From assembly GCF_050379415.1 (NCBI RefSeq), contig NZ_JBNRLS010000002.1, positions 1 through 64,000 of the forward strand: a stretch of 64,000 bases of DNA, in the 5' to 3' direction. This stretch comes from Marinobacter sp050379415. GTDB taxonomy: Bacteria; Pseudomonadota; Gammaproteobacteria; Pseudomonadales; Oleiphilaceae. The translations under genes were made by a program, and so were the position numbers. Shown piece by piece: positions 62,948 to 64,000 of this stretch (the first letter of the stretch is position 1; each line of letters opens with the position of its first letter). Below the pieces are notes generated by a model. The model was not told the DNA's origin, searched no databases, and saw only the letters and a program-made list of their open reading frames with translations.

Positions 62948-63039
62948 TACCAACTTTCCGCCAAATTCCTTACAATCCGCTCCGCCTGATTTTTGATCAG
63001 TCGCCACCTGATTTTCTTTTCTCAGCCGCTGGAGCCTCC

Positions 63040-64000
63040 ATGCGAATCATCCTTGCCCCGATGGAAGGGCTGGTCGATGCACCCATCCGTGAAACCCTGA
63101 CCAAAGTCGGTGGCATTGACCGGTGCGTGACCGAATTCATTCGCGTGACCCACGGCATGCTTCCTCCCCGGATTTTCTACAAATACGCACCGGAACTGCA
63201 TCGTGCCTGCGAGACCGAGGTGGGTACGCCAGTGGCTGTGCAGCTGCTCGGATCAGACCCCGAACAGATGGGCCGCCACGGCCTGAAAGCGGCCGAGCTG
63301 GGTGCGACCCAGGTGGACATCAACTTCGGCTGCCCGGCCAAGACCGTGAACAAGCACAAGGGCGGTTGCGTGCTGATGCGTGAGCCGGAACTGATGCACG
63401 AAATCACCGCCGCCGTGCGCAACGCTGTGCCTGTCGAAATCCCGGTGACCGCCAAAATGCGCCTGGGCTATGACGATCGTTCCATGGGCGTGGCCTGTGG
63501 TCAGGCCCTTGAAGCCGCCGGCGCCTCCGAGATCGTGATTCACGCCCGCAGCAAAGTGGACGGATACAAGCCGCCTGCCTACTGGGAGGAGATTGCCCGG
63601 GTGCGGGAAGCGGTCAAAGCCCACGTGATTGCCAACGGCGAGGTCTGGACCGTCGAGGACTACTGGCGCTGCCGGAAGGTGTCTGGCTGCGAGGATGTGA
63701 TGATCGGCCGGGGCCTGATTGCCCGTCCGGATCTGGCCGCTCAGATCAAGGCCTCCCAGCGCGGTGAATCCTTCACACCAATGACGTGGCTGGAGGCTGT
63801 GGCACTGGTTCGGGAATATTCCGCCGCGCTACAGACCCGGCTCGAAGACAGATACGTTACCGGCCGCATCAAGCAATGGCTGAACTTTTTGCGTCAGGGC
63901 TTTGCCGAGGCGGAGTACCTGTGGCCACAGGCCCGCAAGATCCGCGACGTAGCCCCGATGCTCGCCTGCCTGGAGCAGGGGGTGCCCACTGATGCCCTGA
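63040..64000 (+). CDS. dusC: tRNA-dihydrouridine(16) synthase DusC, 3' end outside the window
   Basis: 320 complete codons before the window ends; no stop yet. FMN TIM-barrel with LAPMEGLVDAPIR, the catalytic C98 in INFGCPAKTVNKHKGG, and MIGRGLIARPDL near the phosphate site. E. coli DusC is about 315 residues, so only the tail is missing. ATG at 63040 with GGAG six bases upstream. Reduces uridine 16 in the tRNA D-loop. Confidence 0.95.
   Translation, partial: MRIILAPMEGLVDAPIRETLTKVGGIDRCVTEFIRVTHGMLPPRIFYKYAPELHRACETEVGTPVAVQLLGSDPEQMGRHGLKAAELGATQVDINFGCPAKTVNKHKGGCVLMREPELMHEITAAVRNAVPVEIPVTAKMRLGYDDRSMGVACGQALEAAGASEIVIHARSKVDGYKPPAYWEEIARVREAVKAHVIANGEVWTVEDYWRCRKVSGCEDVMIGRGLIARPDLAAQIKASQRGESFTPMTWLEAVALVREYSAALQTRLEDRYVTGRIKQWLNFLRQGFAEAEYLWPQARKIRDVAPMLACLEQGVPTDAL

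Overview
The window is a 64 kb piece of a moderately GC-rich gammaproteobacterial chromosome. The core gene order gyrA-serC-pheA-hisC-tyrA/aroA-cmk-rpsA-ihfB-lapA-lapB-pyrF, the fused tyrA-aroA gene, and the CcdAB, DUF2202 and SCP2/iron-alcohol-dehydrogenase genes fit a marine relative of Pseudomonas. Marinobacter is my best guess, inferred from gene content and protein wording, not from a search. Coding density is high and almost everything past 3.9 kb is ordinary chromosomal housekeeping.

Layout. (1) 1-3.9 kb is accessory DNA. A complete IS3-family (IS2-group) insertion sequence has cut the 5' end off a RelE/HigB-type toxin gene. What follows reads as a run of integron gene cassettes: toxin/antitoxin remnant, YciI-like protein, VOC protein, and a reversed ccdAB pair. 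Each is followed by an imperfect palindrome with attC architecture (R''/R' boxes, L''/L' arms and an unpaired base in the left arm). No integrase is seen, so this is an integrase-less cassette cluster (CALIN) or the tail of an integron lying further left. (2) 3.9-9.6 kb: sulfurtransferase, Frag1-like membrane protein, PfkB-type sugar-phosphate kinase, Glu/Leu dehydrogenase, YghU, secreted DUF2202 protein. (3) 9.9-17.9 kb: a proteostasis block with a Lon-like protease, a universal stress protein and a ZIP-like permease on +, facing ggt-ykoF-ftsH on -. (4) 18-32.3 kb: purU, gyrA and the aromatic amino acid/translation run. (5) 32.4-44.3 kb: tRNA-Asn, aspC, uvrB, a divergent GNAT-C39 peptidase / RimK-like ATP-grasp pair, a cation efflux protein, pyrD, rmf, rlmKL. 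(6) 44.3-58.1 kb: an outer membrane protein, M18 aminopeptidase, a second identical tRNA-Asn, YheT-like hydrolase, tesA diverging from an YbbA/YbbP ABC exporter, a periplasmic binding protein, Fe-ADH with SCP2, a BepA-like metalloprotease, DUF599 and tandem thioesterases. (7) 58.1-64 kb: a long inverted repeat before htpG, palindromic repeats, katG and a 3'-truncated dusC.

The parts most worth a second look are the cassette cluster with its reversed ccdAB and degenerate terminal attC; the GNAT-C39/ATP-grasp pair, a likely peptide-modification module; two families of 30-nt palindromes (five copies at two loci); the 28-bp-arm inverted repeat before htpG; and an AT-rich stretch with three DnaA-box-like sites upstream of pyrD.
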